NCBI GenBank assembly: GCA_016789605.1
Contig: JAEUQO010000277.1
Span: 1-63,153 of the forward strand
DNA from: Acidobacteriota bacterium
Lineage (GTDB): Bacteria > Acidobacteriota > Blastocatellia > RBC074
DNA length: 63,153 nucleotides
Direction: 5' to 3'
The translations under genes and the position numbers were made by a program. Positions 36,540 to 45,939 of the stretch are shown piece by piece. The notes below the pieces were generated by a model. The model was not told where the DNA came from and did not search any database. It worked only from the letters and a program-made list of their open reading frames with translations. The first letter of the stretch is position 1, and each line of letters starts with the position of its first letter.

Positions 36540-37153
36540 TGTCTGCCGTCGCCATCGCCATCGCTCCGACCTCCGGCCCTCTGCGCCCAACCGCCGCCAA
36601 AGACCAGGATGCGCTCTTGATGGAATTGATCCGCGGCACCGCGCGCGGTGATCAACAGGCGTTCGCACGGTTTTATGATTTGACGAATCGCTTGGTATTC
36701 AGCCTGGTGTTGCGCGTGCTGGGTGATTTTGCCTCTGCCGAAGAAGTCACGCTGGATGTCTTTATGCAGGTTTGGCAGCAGGCCACGCATTACACCCCCG
36801 AACGCGGCAAACCGCTGGCGTGGATCACCATGATGGCGCGCAGCCGCGCCATTGATCGGTTGCGCAGCGCACGGCATACCAAGAAGGAAACCGAACCGCT
36901 CGACACTGTCAGTAGCTTTCATGCCGAAACTGACACGCCCGAAGACGCCAGCCTGTTTTCCGAACAGCGGCAAAAGATTCGCGCCGCGCTCAACACACTC
37001 ACCCGCGAACAGCGCGAAGTGCTCGAAATTGCGTATTTCGGCGGTTTAACGCAAACCGAAATCGCTGAACGTCTGCGGCTTCCGCTGGGCACGGTCAAAA
37101 CTCGTATGCGCTCCGGCTTGCTCAAATTACGTCAAGCCCTGCAAAAACTCTGA
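36536..37153 (+). CDS. ECF RNA polymerase sigma factor (SigK/RpoE-like)
   Basis: The 205-residue sigma factor has region 2 near residues 35-105 (QQAFARFYDLTNRLVFSLVL, ASAEEVTLDVFMQVWQQA) and region 4 near 140-200 (LNTLTREQREVLEIAYFGGL, TQTEIAERLRLPLGTVKTRM). The AQ-rich N-terminus of about 25 residues is not part of the conserved domain. Its start overlaps the stop of the 94-residue ORF by 4 bp. No classic anti-sigma gene follows (the next gene is a methyltransferase), so control may lie in the small ORF or elsewhere. Confidence 0.9.
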   Translation: MMSAVAIAIAPTSGPLRPTAAKDQDALLMELIRGTARGDQQAFARFYDLTNRLVFSLVLRVLGDFASAEEVTLDVFMQVWQQATHYTPERGKPLAWITMMARSRAIDRLRSARHTKKETEPLDTVSSFHAETDTPEDASLFSEQRQKIRAALNTLTREQREVLEIAYFGGLTQTEIAERLRLPLGTVKTRMRSGLLKLRQALQKL

Positions 37154-37293
37154 CCTCCTTAAACGCGAAATCCGTTCAAGAAGGGCCTCCTTCAAGGCGT
37201 TTGTGTAATCAAGAAAGCGGACTTCCTGTATAGTTCGCAGGCTGTAAACCTGCAGGCTGACCAGCCTCAAAACTGACAAAGGAGCTCTCTCGC

Positions 37294-38316
37294 ATGACAT
37301 CTTCAACTCAGGCACCTCCCCCCACCGAGGTGTTGCTGCAAATGATCAGTGGGTTCTGGCTTTCGCGCACGATTTACATCGCCGCCAAACTTGGTTTGGC
37401 CGATTTGGTGAAAGACCAGCCGCGCACAGCCGCCGAGTTGGCAACCGCAACCGGCACACACGCGCCGTCGCTATATCGGATTTTGCGCGCTCTGGCCAGT
37501 GTCGGCATTTTCACTGAAGACGAACAAGGCCGTTTCGTCCAAACTCCCGTTTCCGAAATGCTGCGCAGCGATGTGCCCGGCTCAATGCGTGCGGTTGCGA
37601 TGGTCGAACTCGGCCAGGAACACTTTCCCGCCTGGGGCAATCTCCTGCACAGCGTGAAAACGGGAGAAATCGCCTTCGATAATCTTTTCGGCGAGAACAT
37701 CTGGGAGTATTACGCCAAACACTCTGACGACGCGAACAACTTCAATGACGCGATGAGCGGCCTGACCGAAATGAGCAATCAGGCGGTGTTGGCCGCGTAT
37801 GATTTTTCCGGCATCGGCACATTGGTGGATGTGGCGGGCGGCGTGGGCGGAATGCTCAGCGCAATCTTGCAACGTTATCCCGATACGCGCGGCGTGCTGT
37901 TTGATTTGCCGCACGTCATTAACGAAGCCGGATCGTTTTTCGCCGCCGCCGGTATGCGCGAGCGTGTGACGTTGACCAGCGGCGATTTCTTCCAGGCCGT
38001 GCCCGAAGGCGGCGACGCCTACACAATGAAATTCATCATCCACGACTGGGACGATGAAAAGTCCACTACCATTTTGAAAAACATCCACCGCGCAATGAAT
38101 CCAGGCGGCAAGGTGTTGTTGGTCGAAATGGTCGTGCCCACCCGCAACGAACCGCACTGGAGCAAGTTCATGGATTTGAACATGTTGGTGATGGCAGGCG
38201 GACGCGAACGCACGGAAGCGGAGTTTCGTGCCTTGTTGGCCAACGCGGGCTTCACACTGACGCGCGTGATACAGACACCGGGCCCCGTCTGCGTAATCGA
38301 AGCCGTACAGGCATAA
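37294..38316 (+). CDS. SAM-dependent O-methyltransferase (acetylserotonin/hydroxyindole type)
   Basis: The 340-residue enzyme has a winged-helix dimerisation domain (about 10-100; GFWLSRTIYIAAKLGLADLV, LYRILRALASVGIF) and a Rossmann methyltransferase domain with motif I near 172 (LVDVAGGVGGMLSAILQRYP). Then come LTSGDFFQAVPEGGDAYTMK, IIHDWDDEKSTTILKNIHRA with the catalytic-His region HDW, and MNPGGKVLLVEMVVP. That is the plant-like O-methyltransferase (Methyltransf_2) architecture, which methylates hydroxyls of small aromatic or polyketide-like compounds. The acceptor is unknown and no biosynthetic cluster surrounds it. AAAGGAG precedes ATG 37294. Two small GC hairpins with CTGCAGG arms lie about 40-60 bp upstream. 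Confidence 0.87.
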   Translation: MTSSTQAPPPTEVLLQMISGFWLSRTIYIAAKLGLADLVKDQPRTAAELATATGTHAPSLYRILRALASVGIFTEDEQGRFVQTPVSEMLRSDVPGSMRAVAMVELGQEHFPAWGNLLHSVKTGEIAFDNLFGENIWEYYAKHSDDANNFNDAMSGLTEMSNQAVLAAYDFSGIGTLVDVAGGVGGMLSAILQRYPDTRGVLFDLPHVINEAGSFFAAAGMRERVTLTSGDFFQAVPEGGDAYTMKFIIHDWDDEKSTTILKNIHRAMNPGGKVLLVEMVVPTRNEPHWSKFMDLNMLVMAGGRERTEAEFRALLANAGFTLTRVIQTPGPVCVIEAVQA

Positions 38317-38346
38317 GGGCGAGAAAAGCCGAAGCATTTTCCAACA

Positions 38347-38374
38347 GCATTTTTTCAACTGCATTTTTTCAACT
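38347..38374. repeat. Tandem 14-bp repeat
   Basis: GCATTTTTTCAACT occurs twice in direct tandem (38347-38360 and 38361-38374), in the gap between the methyltransferase stop and the metallophosphoesterase start. It includes two T-runs but no strong stem, so it may be a replication-slippage duplication. Confidence 0.85.
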
Positions 38375-38435
38375 CCGGGCGGGTTCTGCGCGCGTGGAGT
38401 TTTTGTTTTGGGCCGGGTGTGGTAAACATCGCGCC

Positions 38436-39122
38436 GTGACCGCATACCAATCTTCCCACCAACAAGGACTGCGCCGGATCGGCGTGCTGGGTGACATCCA
38501 CTGCGAAGAAGCGCGGCTAACGACCGCGCTGGAATTTTTCCAGTCGCAGCGCCTGGATTTGCTCTGCGCGGTGGGTGATTTGGTGGATGGGCCGGGCGAT
38601 CCGAACCGCACCATTCAACTGTTGCTGGAACACCAGGTGCTCTGCGTACGTGGCAATCACGAACGCTGGCTGATGGCAGGAGAAATGCGCGAGATGGCCG
38701 AAGCCAGCGTGCGCGCCGAGGTCGAACTCGATACCTGGGAGTTTCTGGATACCTTACCGCTAACCCGCAAACTGTCCACGGTGGCGGGAACTGCCATGCT
38801 GTGTCACGGACTGGGCCTGGATGATATGGCCGGTGTCTGGCCGCGCGACGATTCACCAACGCTGCACGCCAATTATGCGCTGTGGCAACTGGTCAACCGG
38901 CGCGAATATCAATTCGTCATCAATGGCCATACGCATCAACGACTGGTGCGCAGCTTTGGCGAACTGACGATCATCAACGCAGGCACGCTGTTATACAAAC
39001 ATAATCCTTGCTGTTGTCTGATAGATTTCGTGGCGGGCTGGGTGCAGTTTTTCAATCTACCCGGCCAAGCCAAACTCGAAACGGCAGAGCGCTTCGCTTT
39101 GCCGTCCAAAACGCTGATCTGA
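38436..39122 (+). CDS. Calcineurin-like metallophosphoesterase
   Basis: The protein of about 228 residues has all five metallophosphoesterase metal motifs: GVLGDIHC (near 20), CAVGDLVDG (near 50), VRGNHERW (near 75), a His in MLCHGLGLDD (near 125) and NGHTHQRL (near 165). The family uses two metal ions to cleave phosphomono- or diesters in the cytoplasm, and the substrate is not apparent. Two starts are possible. GTG 38394 lacks a ribosome site. GTG 38436 lies 7 nt after an extended -10 element TGGTAAACA (38420-38428), so a leaderless message starting there seems likely. The annotation uses 38436 with moderate confidence in the start and high confidence in the family. Confidence 0.85.
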   Translation: MTAYQSSHQQGLRRIGVLGDIHCEEARLTTALEFFQSQRLDLLCAVGDLVDGPGDPNRTIQLLLEHQVLCVRGNHERWLMAGEMREMAEASVRAEVELDTWEFLDTLPLTRKLSTVAGTAMLCHGLGLDDMAGVWPRDDSPTLHANYALWQLVNRREYQFVINGHTHQRLVRSFGELTIINAGTLLYKHNPCCCLIDFVAGWVQFFNLPGQAKLETAERFALPSKTLI

Positions 39123-39184
39123 CTGCTGATCAACGAACAGACCAAACCACAATCTGACACCGACAATCCAACGTTGCTTTCCAC

Positions 39185-40753
39185 ATGAAACGAATCCGCT
39201 CATTCGTCGCCCTGTTGCTTATCTGCGCGCTGACGATTTCGTCAACGTTTGCCCAACAACCGGCTGCTGCGCCAGCCAAACCGCAAACACTGGAAGAATT
39301 GCAAACGCGCATTGCCGCCTTGCTCGACCAACCCAAATTCGTGGCGGCGCGCTGGGGCTTGCGCATCATCACCAACAACAAAATCCTGTTTGAACGTGAC
39401 GCCGACAAAACGTTCATGCCCGCGTCAAACATGAAGCTCTACACTTCGTCGGCGGCGCTCGACGCCTTTGGCCCGGACGCAAAATTCAAAACGTCTATCT
39501 ATGCCAGCAAAGCGGTCAAACGCGGTTTATTGCACGGCGATTTGATCCTCTACGGACGAGGCGATCCGAATTTGTCGCCGCGTTTCGATACGGACGATCC
39601 AGATCGTTACGACGATCTGAAACCGGCGGACAAAATCTCTGCCATTGAACAACTGGCCGATCAGCTCAAAGCCAGTGGCCTGAAAATCGTCAGCGGCAAC
39701 ATTCTGGGCGATGACAGCTATTTCGCCGGTCCGCTGCTCGGTTCGAGCTGGGAATGGGATGACTTGCAGTTTTATTACGGCGCCGAAGTCAGCGCCCTGA
39801 CCATCAATGATAACTCTGTCAATTTCGTTATCACGCCGGGCAAAAAAACAGGCGCGCCGCCAGTGATCGCCGTCCAGCCGCAAACCAGCTACGTCAAGAT
39901 CATCAATCACGTGACGACCAGCGACAGTGGCGCGACGCGCATCGGCGTGCATCGCCCGCTGGACAGCAACACCGTCGAATTTTTCGGCACGCTTCCCAAA
40001 ACGGCTGCGCCATTTGAAACCAGCGTTGCGATTCACGACCCGGCCAGTTTTGCCGCGACCTTGCTCAAAGAAGCGCTGCAACGACGCGGCATTCGCGTCA
40101 CGGGACAGGTCAAACACCTGGATGCGCTGACACGCGTCACCCAACCGTTTGACGAAAGCAAACTGACCGAACTGGCCAGCGTCGCGTCACAGCCGATGTC
40201 GGAATTGCTGAAAGTCGTCAACAAACAAAGCCAGAACCTGCACACCGAATTGCTGCTGCGGCATTTGGGCACGCGGCATCCCGATTACGGCAAGCTGGAC
40301 GATTACGGACGACCGAAATCCACCGCCACGCTCGGCAACGAAGTCCGCCGTCTGTTTTTGCAAGCAGCAAGCATTGACGTTTCGACGTTGAGTTTGCGCG
40401 ACGGTTCCGGTCTGGCGCGACAAGATTTGGTGACGCCGCGTTCGACCTCCAGCTTGCTCGAATTCATGCTCAAACATCCGCACACACAAGCCTTCCGTGA
40501 TTCACTGACCGTCGCAGGCATAGACGGCACGCTCGAACGACGCATGCGCGACACCGCCGCCGCCAACAACTTTCGCGGCAAAACCGGCACGCTGTCATAT
40601 GTGAACGCCTTGTCTGGCTACCTGACCACCAAGCGCGGACAGATGCTGATTTTCAGCGGCATGGGCAACAACTACACCGGCCCCGGACGCGATGTAACCG
40701 GCGTGCTGGATCAGATTTGCGCGTTGCTGGCTGAATACGACGGCGAGTTGTAA
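39185..40753 (+). CDS. dacB: D-alanyl-D-alanine carboxypeptidase/endopeptidase, PBP4 family
   Basis: The 522-residue S13 penicillin-binding protein has a signal peptide ([19 protein letters not shown]), the SxxK box in [11 protein letters not shown] (near residue 80), the SxN-type box in [16 protein letters not shown] (near 345) and the KTG box in [12 protein letters not shown] (near 465). The insert between SxxK and SxN gives the class C PBP length of about 480-520. It trims or opens peptidoglycan crosslinks in the periplasm. Upstream is the metallophosphoesterase gene, 63 bp away on the same strand, and downstream a strong bidirectional terminator (40803-40838). Confidence 0.92.
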   Translation: MKRIRSFVALLLICALTISSTFAQQPAAAPAKPQTLEELQTRIAALLDQPKFVAARWGLRIITNNKILFERDADKTFMPASNMKLYTSSAALDAFGPDAKFKTSIYASKAVKRGLLHGDLILYGRGDPNLSPRFDTDDPDRYDDLKPADKISAIEQLADQLKASGLKIVSGNILGDDSYFAGPLLGSSWEWDDLQFYYGAEVSALTINDNSVNFVITPGKKTGAPPVIAVQPQTSYVKIINHVTTSDSGATRIGVHRPLDSNTVEFFGTLPKTAAPFETSVAIHDPASFAATLLKEALQRRGIRVTGQVKHLDALTRVTQPFDESKLTELASVASQPMSELLKVVNKQSQNLHTELLLRHLGTRHPDYGKLDDYGRPKSTATLGNEVRRLFLQAASIDVSTLSLRDGSGLARQDLVTPRSTSSLLEFMLKHPHTQAFRDSLTVAGIDGTLERRMRDTAAANNFRGKTGTLSYVNALSGYLTTKRGQMLIFSGMGNNYTGPGRDVTGVLDQICALLAEYDGEL

Positions 40754-40794
40754 GACTGCGGTCTGGCCTGGTTGTACGCACAACTGTCGCTGGC

Positions 40795-40845
40795 AAAAAA
40801 ACGGGGGCAGAAAAAGATTCAGCTCTTTTTCTGCCCCCATTTTTC
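40795..40845. terminator. Bidirectional terminator between dacB and the Abhydrolase_10 gene
   Basis: GGGGGCAGAAAAAG (40803-40816) pairs perfectly with CTTTTTCTGCCCCC (40825-40838). An A-run on the left and a T-run on the right let it terminate both convergent genes. Confidence 0.92.
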
Positions 40846-40858
40846 TGCTGATGGTCCG

Positions 40859-42877
40859 TCAATTTTTCTGTGCGTAATCCCAATGCGCTGCCGCGCCAGT
40901 GATCACGGCGGGCAAATCTTCGGCCAACAAGTACCCGCCTTTGACCAATGCCAAAGCGGCTTCGGTGATTTTGCCCAGATACTGTTCGCGACTGGCGTAA
41001 CGTTCTGCCAACGACAAACGCGGATCGCCAGTGCGTTCGCGGTCGGCTTTGGTTTTGGCAAATGGCAGGTAAGAGCCGGTGAAATCCACCAACTGTTCGG
41101 GCGCGCCGGTTTGCGGATCACGCGGATTCCAGCCTGTCACCGTCGCCAATGGCACGGCGACTTCGGGCATACGCACGCCGCCCAAATCAATGCCGTCAGC
41201 ATCCACTTGCGGCACCATCACCGGAAAAGCTTTGCCAATACGCGGCGGTTCATATGCGATCAAGCCTCTGGTTTTGAACTCCGGCCCGTAATCCACGCGC
41301 CAGGCTTCGTGCACCGTCAACGGAAATTTCACGCCGGGAATTTTGGGAAAGCTGACGTTGGCCGGCAGGGCCAACGATCCATCGGCCAGTTTCGGAAATT
41401 GACTGGGCGGCGGCGCAGTTCCGTTTTTGGTCCACGCATCGAGCGCCAGCAACAACGCTCTCATGCCCCAGGAATAATCCACCGGCGTATTGCGCTGCTG
41501 CGTTTGATTCTTCACCGGCGGAAACGGTCCTGTGCCGTGCTGTCCGCCAGGAAAGTAATAAATGCGCACATTGTCCAACAGCTTCGCATCGGCTTTGCCG
41601 TCAATCGTCGTGTGAATCAACGCGGCGGCGCGTCCCCAATATTCGTAACTGGAATTGGTGTAGAAAATTTTGGGCAGCACATTTTGTTTGGCTGCCAACG
41701 TTAGCAATCCGTCGGTGTCGCCGGTTTCCGCATCGGTTTGCGCAACATCCGTAAACGGAAAAATGTCCGTGGGAAAGAAGAAGGTCGAAAACGGCGAAGC
41801 GTCGCGCGACGGTTCGGCAAAACGATGATTGAAGCTGCCGTGTCCGCCGCCCGCCACATGTGCGTTGAGGCCGTCAAACACCTGACGGCCCTGTTCATCG
41901 GCATTGAATCCCTGATAAACGAAGTGCCGCAAAAACCGTCCGGACTGGGAAATACCAAATCCCAGCGCGCGTTTGACCGTCACAACGTCGTTGGGCGCAT
42001 ATTTGAAATGCGCAATCACGTCGCGCACTGCTGCCAGACCTAAACCGACAACGGTTGGATTCTGTGTGCGATAGACGACTTCGTAAATTCGCCCTGGCTC
42101 AAAACCGCCTTTGAGCGTGATGAATGTCGGATCGGTGACGACTTTGCCGTCAACCAAACGGCCAAATTGCCAATCGCTGCGCGGCAGCACTTTGCGTTCG
42201 CCCAAGATCGCATCGCGCACCGTCAGCTTGTACTCCGGGCTGGCGGGTTCGCTGGCGGGTTGCGCTTTTTGCCCACGATGGCCAAGCGAAACATCAAACG
42301 TTTTTGCCGCGAACACAAAATCCGACCGCACCCAACCGGTGATCGGTTGTCCGTTGGCAGTCGCAACCGGCGCATACAACCGCAAATTGCGTCCCTCATC
42401 CGGCACATCAAATTGCCAACCAACCCAGACCAGCGTGAATCCGTGCCGCAACAAAAAGCCGTCGCCCGCTTCGGCTTCGGTCGTGAAATCATTGCCGCCG
42501 CGCCCGCGATTGAAATACCGCACCAAAGCCTTGCCGCCGCGATTGGAAACTTCAAGCAACGCCGCGCCATTGCCACGGGCCAAATCTTTCGGACGCAAAA
42601 CAAACAAATCCGCCGCGAATTCGACCAATCCCTGTGCGTTGCGCGACGCTTTGTCTATGTCAACGATCAGCTTGTTGTGCGGGTCGTTAGGGTCAACGGC
42701 GAAAAAGACTTTGCCCGCGATCTTCTCGTATGCGCCCGCCAAGCCAAATTCCTTGCCGTTAAAAGCGTCTGTCCGCGAGGTGACTTCAATGCGAACGACC
42801 TTGGCATCGGCGGTGCTCGCCAGCAAGGCAAACAACAGCATGGCACATATCAGACTCAAAAATTTGTTTAGCATCAT
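40859..42877 (-). CDS. Secreted Abhydrolase_10-type protein
   Basis: The 672-residue product has a signal peptide (KFLSLICAMLLFALLASTADA). It belongs by pattern to the 'alpha/beta hydrolase domain' (Abhydrolase_10) family: GKVFFAVDPNDPHNKLIVD and ALLEVSNRGGKALVRYFNRG near the start. The nucleophile-like elbow GFGISQSGRFLRHFVYQG is near 312 (GISQSG, Ser). The His-containing end ALDAWTKNGTAPPPSQFPKL precedes a beta-rich C-terminus. Substrates of this family are not well described. No neighbouring gene points to a substrate. It faces dacB across a bidirectional terminator. Confidence 0.78.
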   Translation of the reverse strand: MMLNKFLSLICAMLLFALLASTADAKVVRIEVTSRTDAFNGKEFGLAGAYEKIAGKVFFAVDPNDPHNKLIVDIDKASRNAQGLVEFAADLFVLRPKDLARGNGAALLEVSNRGGKALVRYFNRGRGGNDFTTEAEAGDGFLLRHGFTLVWVGWQFDVPDEGRNLRLYAPVATANGQPITGWVRSDFVFAAKTFDVSLGHRGQKAQPASEPASPEYKLTVRDAILGERKVLPRSDWQFGRLVDGKVVTDPTFITLKGGFEPGRIYEVVYRTQNPTVVGLGLAAVRDVIAHFKYAPNDVVTVKRALGFGISQSGRFLRHFVYQGFNADEQGRQVFDGLNAHVAGGGHGSFNHRFAEPSRDASPFSTFFFPTDIFPFTDVAQTDAETGDTDGLLTLAAKQNVLPKIFYTNSSYEYWGRAAALIHTTIDGKADAKLLDNVRIYYFPGGQHGTGPFPPVKNQTQQRNTPVDYSWGMRALLLALDAWTKNGTAPPPSQFPKLADGSLALPANVSFPKIPGVKFPLTVHEAWRVDYGPEFKTRGLIAYEPPRIGKAFPVMVPQVDADGIDLGGVRMPEVAVPLATVTGWNPRDPQTGAPEQLVDFTGSYLPFAKTKADRERTGDPRLSLAERYASREQYLGKITEAALALVKGGYLLAEDLPAVITGAAAHWDYAQKN

Positions 42878-43334
42878 AGGATCAAGAAAGGGTCAGAATA
42901 ACCCGAATCGTTTGCAGTAGACGTTTTTGCGGTCAGGAAGCAGAAATTCACTCACACCCGCCCTAACGAATCTTTCATACAATGCGTCTCAACCGTGTTT
43001 CAGCTTGAACTCCATTTTTTCCACAGACAAGGGAAACACGCTGTAAAAGCACAGCTGTCTTTGGTCACGGATTTTAAGCGTGCGGATGGCTTTGCCAAAC
43101 AGCAAGGGGATAGAGATCATCGCGCAACAAAGCTTTGTGTTCGAGGCGTAAGGCTCTGGCGGATCATAGCGAGGAATCGTATGACCGTGCCCCAGCTAGG
43201 TTTCATAATTCATGCGGGAAGCGCGCTGATAACTTCAGCAAGCGAAAAAGCCACCAATGCTGGTCGTTGTTGGCGACTGATGCCGTTCGCAATCCACCAA
43301 ACAGTTTCTTGGCAAAGAGTCCCGACATCAGCGG
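42878..43334. other. 457-bp intergenic stretch, no convincing gene
   Basis: A 118-codon plus-strand frame (42995-43351) exists but has no signal, domain or good ribosome site and runs into the end of the TPR-TonB_C gene in the wrong strand sense. The reading has a scrambled amino-acid content. I see no RNA gene, repeat or strong hairpin. It may be decayed DNA. Confidence 0.4.
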
Positions 43335-44342
43335 CTACCGGGAAAAACTAAACGCTAACAGGCACTGAACCTTAACCGGTTTGTCGTGCAATAGCGCTGG
43401 CGAAAAGCGCCACTTGCGCGCAGCTTCCAACGCTGCCACTGCCAGCAAGTCCGGGCCACAGACAAGCTCGCTTTTCGTTACGGTTCCGGTTTCGTCAATG
43501 ATGATTTTGACGTAAACAGTGCCTGTCAGTTTTTCGGCTCTGGCTGCCGCCGGAAACTCTGGTGCTTGTTTATGAATCGCTTTTGCGCGTAACAAGCTGT
43601 CAGAAACACGAATCGTATTTGCGGGCAGGTCCTCTGAGATTTGCATCAACCGCTCCAATAATTGAGACGCTTCTTGTGGCTTGCCACTCTGATTCAACGC
43701 GCAGTGAAACTTTTCTATCACATTAACCAGGCCGCGCTGATTCGGCCCGGGAGACTTTTCCCGGATGCTGATCATTCGTTCATACACCGGCAAGGATTTT
43801 TTGGGCTGGCCGTTCTTCTGATAAAACGCCGCCAGGTTATAGAGCACGTCAGAAACTTCCGGGTGGTCTGCACCAAGCTGCTTTTCCTTGATGGCAATAG
43901 CTCGTTTGAATGTATATTCGGCATCGCCAACCTGCCCGCTGCCGTGTTGCACCCAGCCAAGGCCAATCAGCGTATCGAGCAGTTCAGGGCTATCGGCCCC
44001 CAATCGCTTCTCTTCGATTTTCAACGCACGACGATATGCGCTGACAGATTCGAAATAATCAGATTTCTCGCGATAAATTGCGGCCAGATTCAACAAGGCT
44101 GTTGCAACCTGCGCACTCTCTTTACCAGCCTCCTTTTCCCACACAACCACCAGCCGTTTCGCGATGGGTAATGCTTCATCAAATCGGCGTTCGGCATATA
44201 GGCGTTTAAGTTGCGCATTCAATGCGGTCGCATCGTCACCTGACGTTTGCCCGGCGACGACCGCTGAAAACAAGAGTAGCGCACACATACACAACCATAC
44301 ACATTTGAATCGGTTTTCAGAACTGAGAAACTGACCCGTCAT
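43335..44342 (-). CDS. TPR protein with C-terminal TonB_C-like domain
   Basis: The 335-residue product has a signal/anchor near residues 15-32 (LCMCALLLFSAVVAG) and then about four TPR-like repeats of the Kinesin light-chain type (EAGKESAQVATALLNLAAIY, LGADSPELLDTLIGLGWVQH, LGADHPEVSDVLYNLAAFYQ). A C-terminal TonB domain covers the last 80 residues (ARAEKLTGTVYVKIIIDETG, ALEAARKWRFSPALLHDKPV). The TonB_C unit normally contacts TonB boxes of receptors or is found on energy-transducer-like lipoproteins. Here it lies on the periplasmic side without the usual Pro-rich linker. ATG 44342 has AAGGAG nine bases upstream and is preferred over a TTG at 44351. Confidence 0.82.
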   Translation of the reverse strand: MTGQFLSSENRFKCVWLCMCALLLFSAVVAGQTSGDDATALNAQLKRLYAERRFDEALPIAKRLVVVWEKEAGKESAQVATALLNLAAIYREKSDYFESVSAYRRALKIEEKRLGADSPELLDTLIGLGWVQHGSGQVGDAEYTFKRAIAIKEKQLGADHPEVSDVLYNLAAFYQKNGQPKKSLPVYERMISIREKSPGPNQRGLVNVIEKFHCALNQSGKPQEASQLLERLMQISEDLPANTIRVSDSLLRAKAIHKQAPEFPAAARAEKLTGTVYVKIIIDETGTVTKSELVCGPDLLAVAALEAARKWRFSPALLHDKPVKVQCLLAFSFSR

Positions 44343-44385
44343 AACGTACAACTCCTTGTGACATAACTGAGGTTACTGGCAGTGC

Positions 44386-45459
44386 TTATCCCAAATCGGC
44401 GGCGCACGGCAGGTTGGGCAAACTGCGCGCGGCTTTGATGGCGCGGACAACGGCTTGCGCAATGGCTTCTGCGGCAAGCGCCCCGATCAGGGTAACATTG
44501 ACAGGTTTGGTGGATGAATTTTTGCCCGTGGCCAGTGCAAAAATCGTATCGCCGTCAAACATCGTATGCGCCGGATTGGTGGTGCGCGCCAGTCCATCGT
44601 GCGCCATTTGAGCGACCTTTTGTGCTTGGGCTTTATCGAGTTTGGCGTCGGTCGCGATCAGACCGATGGTCGTGTTGGTACCGCCCAACACCGGCGGCAA
44701 GGCGTCACCGCGCAAAATCCCTGCCATCGTCCCTTGCAGTTTTTTGCCGTCCTGTGTGCGAGCGCCAGCAAGCAGTTTGCCCGTCGAAGGATCAACGATG
44801 TCGCCCGCGGCGTTGACGGCGACGATTGCGCCAACCGTCAGTTCTTTGCCCACACTGATCGAAGCCGTTCCCAGACCACCCTTCATCGCCCGTTTGGGGC
44901 CAAACATTTTCCCGACGGTTGCACCTGCCCCAGCGCCGACGTTGCCTTCTGCGGGCGCATTCGTGCTGGCGGCTTTGCAGGCGTTATATCCGGCAGCGGC
45001 ATCAGGCCGAATTTTGGCGTCGCCCACCGTCAGGTCAAACAGAATGGCCGCCGGAACAATCGGCACTTTGGCAACGCCGACGTCATAACCGATATTGCGC
45101 TCTTCCAGCCAGCGCACAACGCCGGTCGCAGCTTCCAACCCAAACGCACTGCCGCCGCTGAGCACGACGGCGTGCACCTGTTGCACCAGATTTTGCGGAT
45201 CAAGCAAATCAGTTTCGCGTGTGCCCGGTGCGGAACCGCGCACATCCACCCCTCCCGTAGCGCCGTCTTCGCACAAAATGACGGTACATCCGGTCGGACG
45301 GCGGGCGTCGGTGAAATGGCCGACCTTGATGCCGGCGACATCCGTGATAGCGCTGCGTGGATTGGGAGCAAGCAAATTCATGGACACCTCTGGCAAGAAG
45401 TTAAAGGAAGCGGCGGCCAAAGAGCCTCGCAAAATTTCGCGGCGAGTAGGATTGGACAT
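44386..45459 (-). CDS. P1-family (S58) peptidase, Tat-exported
   Basis: The 357-residue product starts with a twin-arginine signal (TRREILRGSLAAASFNFL). The mature part is a P1 peptidase of the DmpA/L-aminopeptidase type: ITDVAGIKVGHFTDARRPTG, LSGGSAFGLEAATGVVRWLE, VGAGAGATVGKMFGPKRAMK and the autocleavage region LGGTNTTIGLIATDA. In that region a Thr or Ser becomes the N-terminal nucleophile after self-processing. The family has aminopeptidase, D-amino-acid and esterase/amidase activity. Export is inferred from the Tat signal, unlike the cytosolic DmpA. The preceding gene on the plus side is unrelated. Confidence 0.87.
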   Translation of the reverse strand: MSNPTRREILRGSLAAASFNFLPEVSMNLLAPNPRSAITDVAGIKVGHFTDARRPTGCTVILCEDGATGGVDVRGSAPGTRETDLLDPQNLVQQVHAVVLSGGSAFGLEAATGVVRWLEERNIGYDVGVAKVPIVPAAILFDLTVGDAKIRPDAAAGYNACKAASTNAPAEGNVGAGAGATVGKMFGPKRAMKGGLGTASISVGKELTVGAIVAVNAAGDIVDPSTGKLLAGARTQDGKKLQGTMAGILRGDALPPVLGGTNTTIGLIATDAKLDKAQAQKVAQMAHDGLARTTNPAHTMFDGDTIFALATGKNSSTKPVNVTLIGALAAEAIAQAVVRAIKAARSLPNLPCAADLG

Positions 45460-45602
45460 AACGATTCGGTGCGGACATTTTCAACTGATCATCCCAAGCA
45501 AATGTGTCATCGCCAAGGCCATCACCTTGCACGATAAAACCAGATGCGCAATCCCGCAACACCTGGCTGACTGATGCCTCAACCATTGTTTGGCGCAATG
45601 AA

Positions 45603-45636
45603 AAGGCGGTTCAGACTTAGCAGCCCAAACCGCCTT
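45603..45636 (-). terminator. Putative terminator of the gltA-glutaredoxin transcript
   Basis: AAGGCGGTT (45603-45611) pairs with AACCGCCTT (45628-45636). On the minus strand a TTTT follows the stem. It lies about 75 bp after the glutaredoxin stop codon. Confidence 0.6.
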
Positions 45637-45710
45637 CGCATGTCTTGCCCGACCATTTCCGTCAGACATTCTGTTTCGGTCAACGCCCGGCTGACCTAAT
45701 CGTGCACCGT

Positions 45711-45929
45711 TCAACCACGGCCTTCCCAGCCGCTTTGTTTATACACGCCATCCACCACAATGACCGGAACCGTCGGGTCATCATCGGAATAGGCGAGCAT
45801 TTCTTTACGGTACTGGCGATTGTCCTGGGCATTGCGTTCTTCAAACGCGACGCCTTGTTCCTTGTGCCAGGCCATTGCCTTGGCGCAATACGGACAGCCG
45901 GGTTTGGTATAAATCACGACGTTGGCCAT
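45711..45929 (-). CDS. Glutaredoxin-like protein
   Basis: The 72-residue thioredoxin-fold protein has the active site GCPYC (residues about 11-15: YTKPGCPYCAKAMAWH), the cis-Pro segment TVPVIVVDG near 53 and a short end. It is near the lower length limit for glutaredoxins, lacking the last helix seen in some. It is likely a cytosolic thiol reductase. The start lies 10 bp after the gltA stop, with the ribosome site AAGGAG overlapping that stop codon, so it is co-transcribed with citrate synthase. Confidence 0.9.
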   Translation of the reverse strand: MANVVIYTKPGCPYCAKAMAWHKEQGVAFEERNAQDNRQYRKEMLAYSDDDPTVPVIVVDGVYKQSGWEGRG

Positions 45930-45939
45930 TCCCTACTCC

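Noticed and set aside
42995..43351. 118-codon plus-strand frame
   Set aside because: No recognisable domain, scrambled composition and it overlaps the end of the TPR-TonB_C gene on the other strand.
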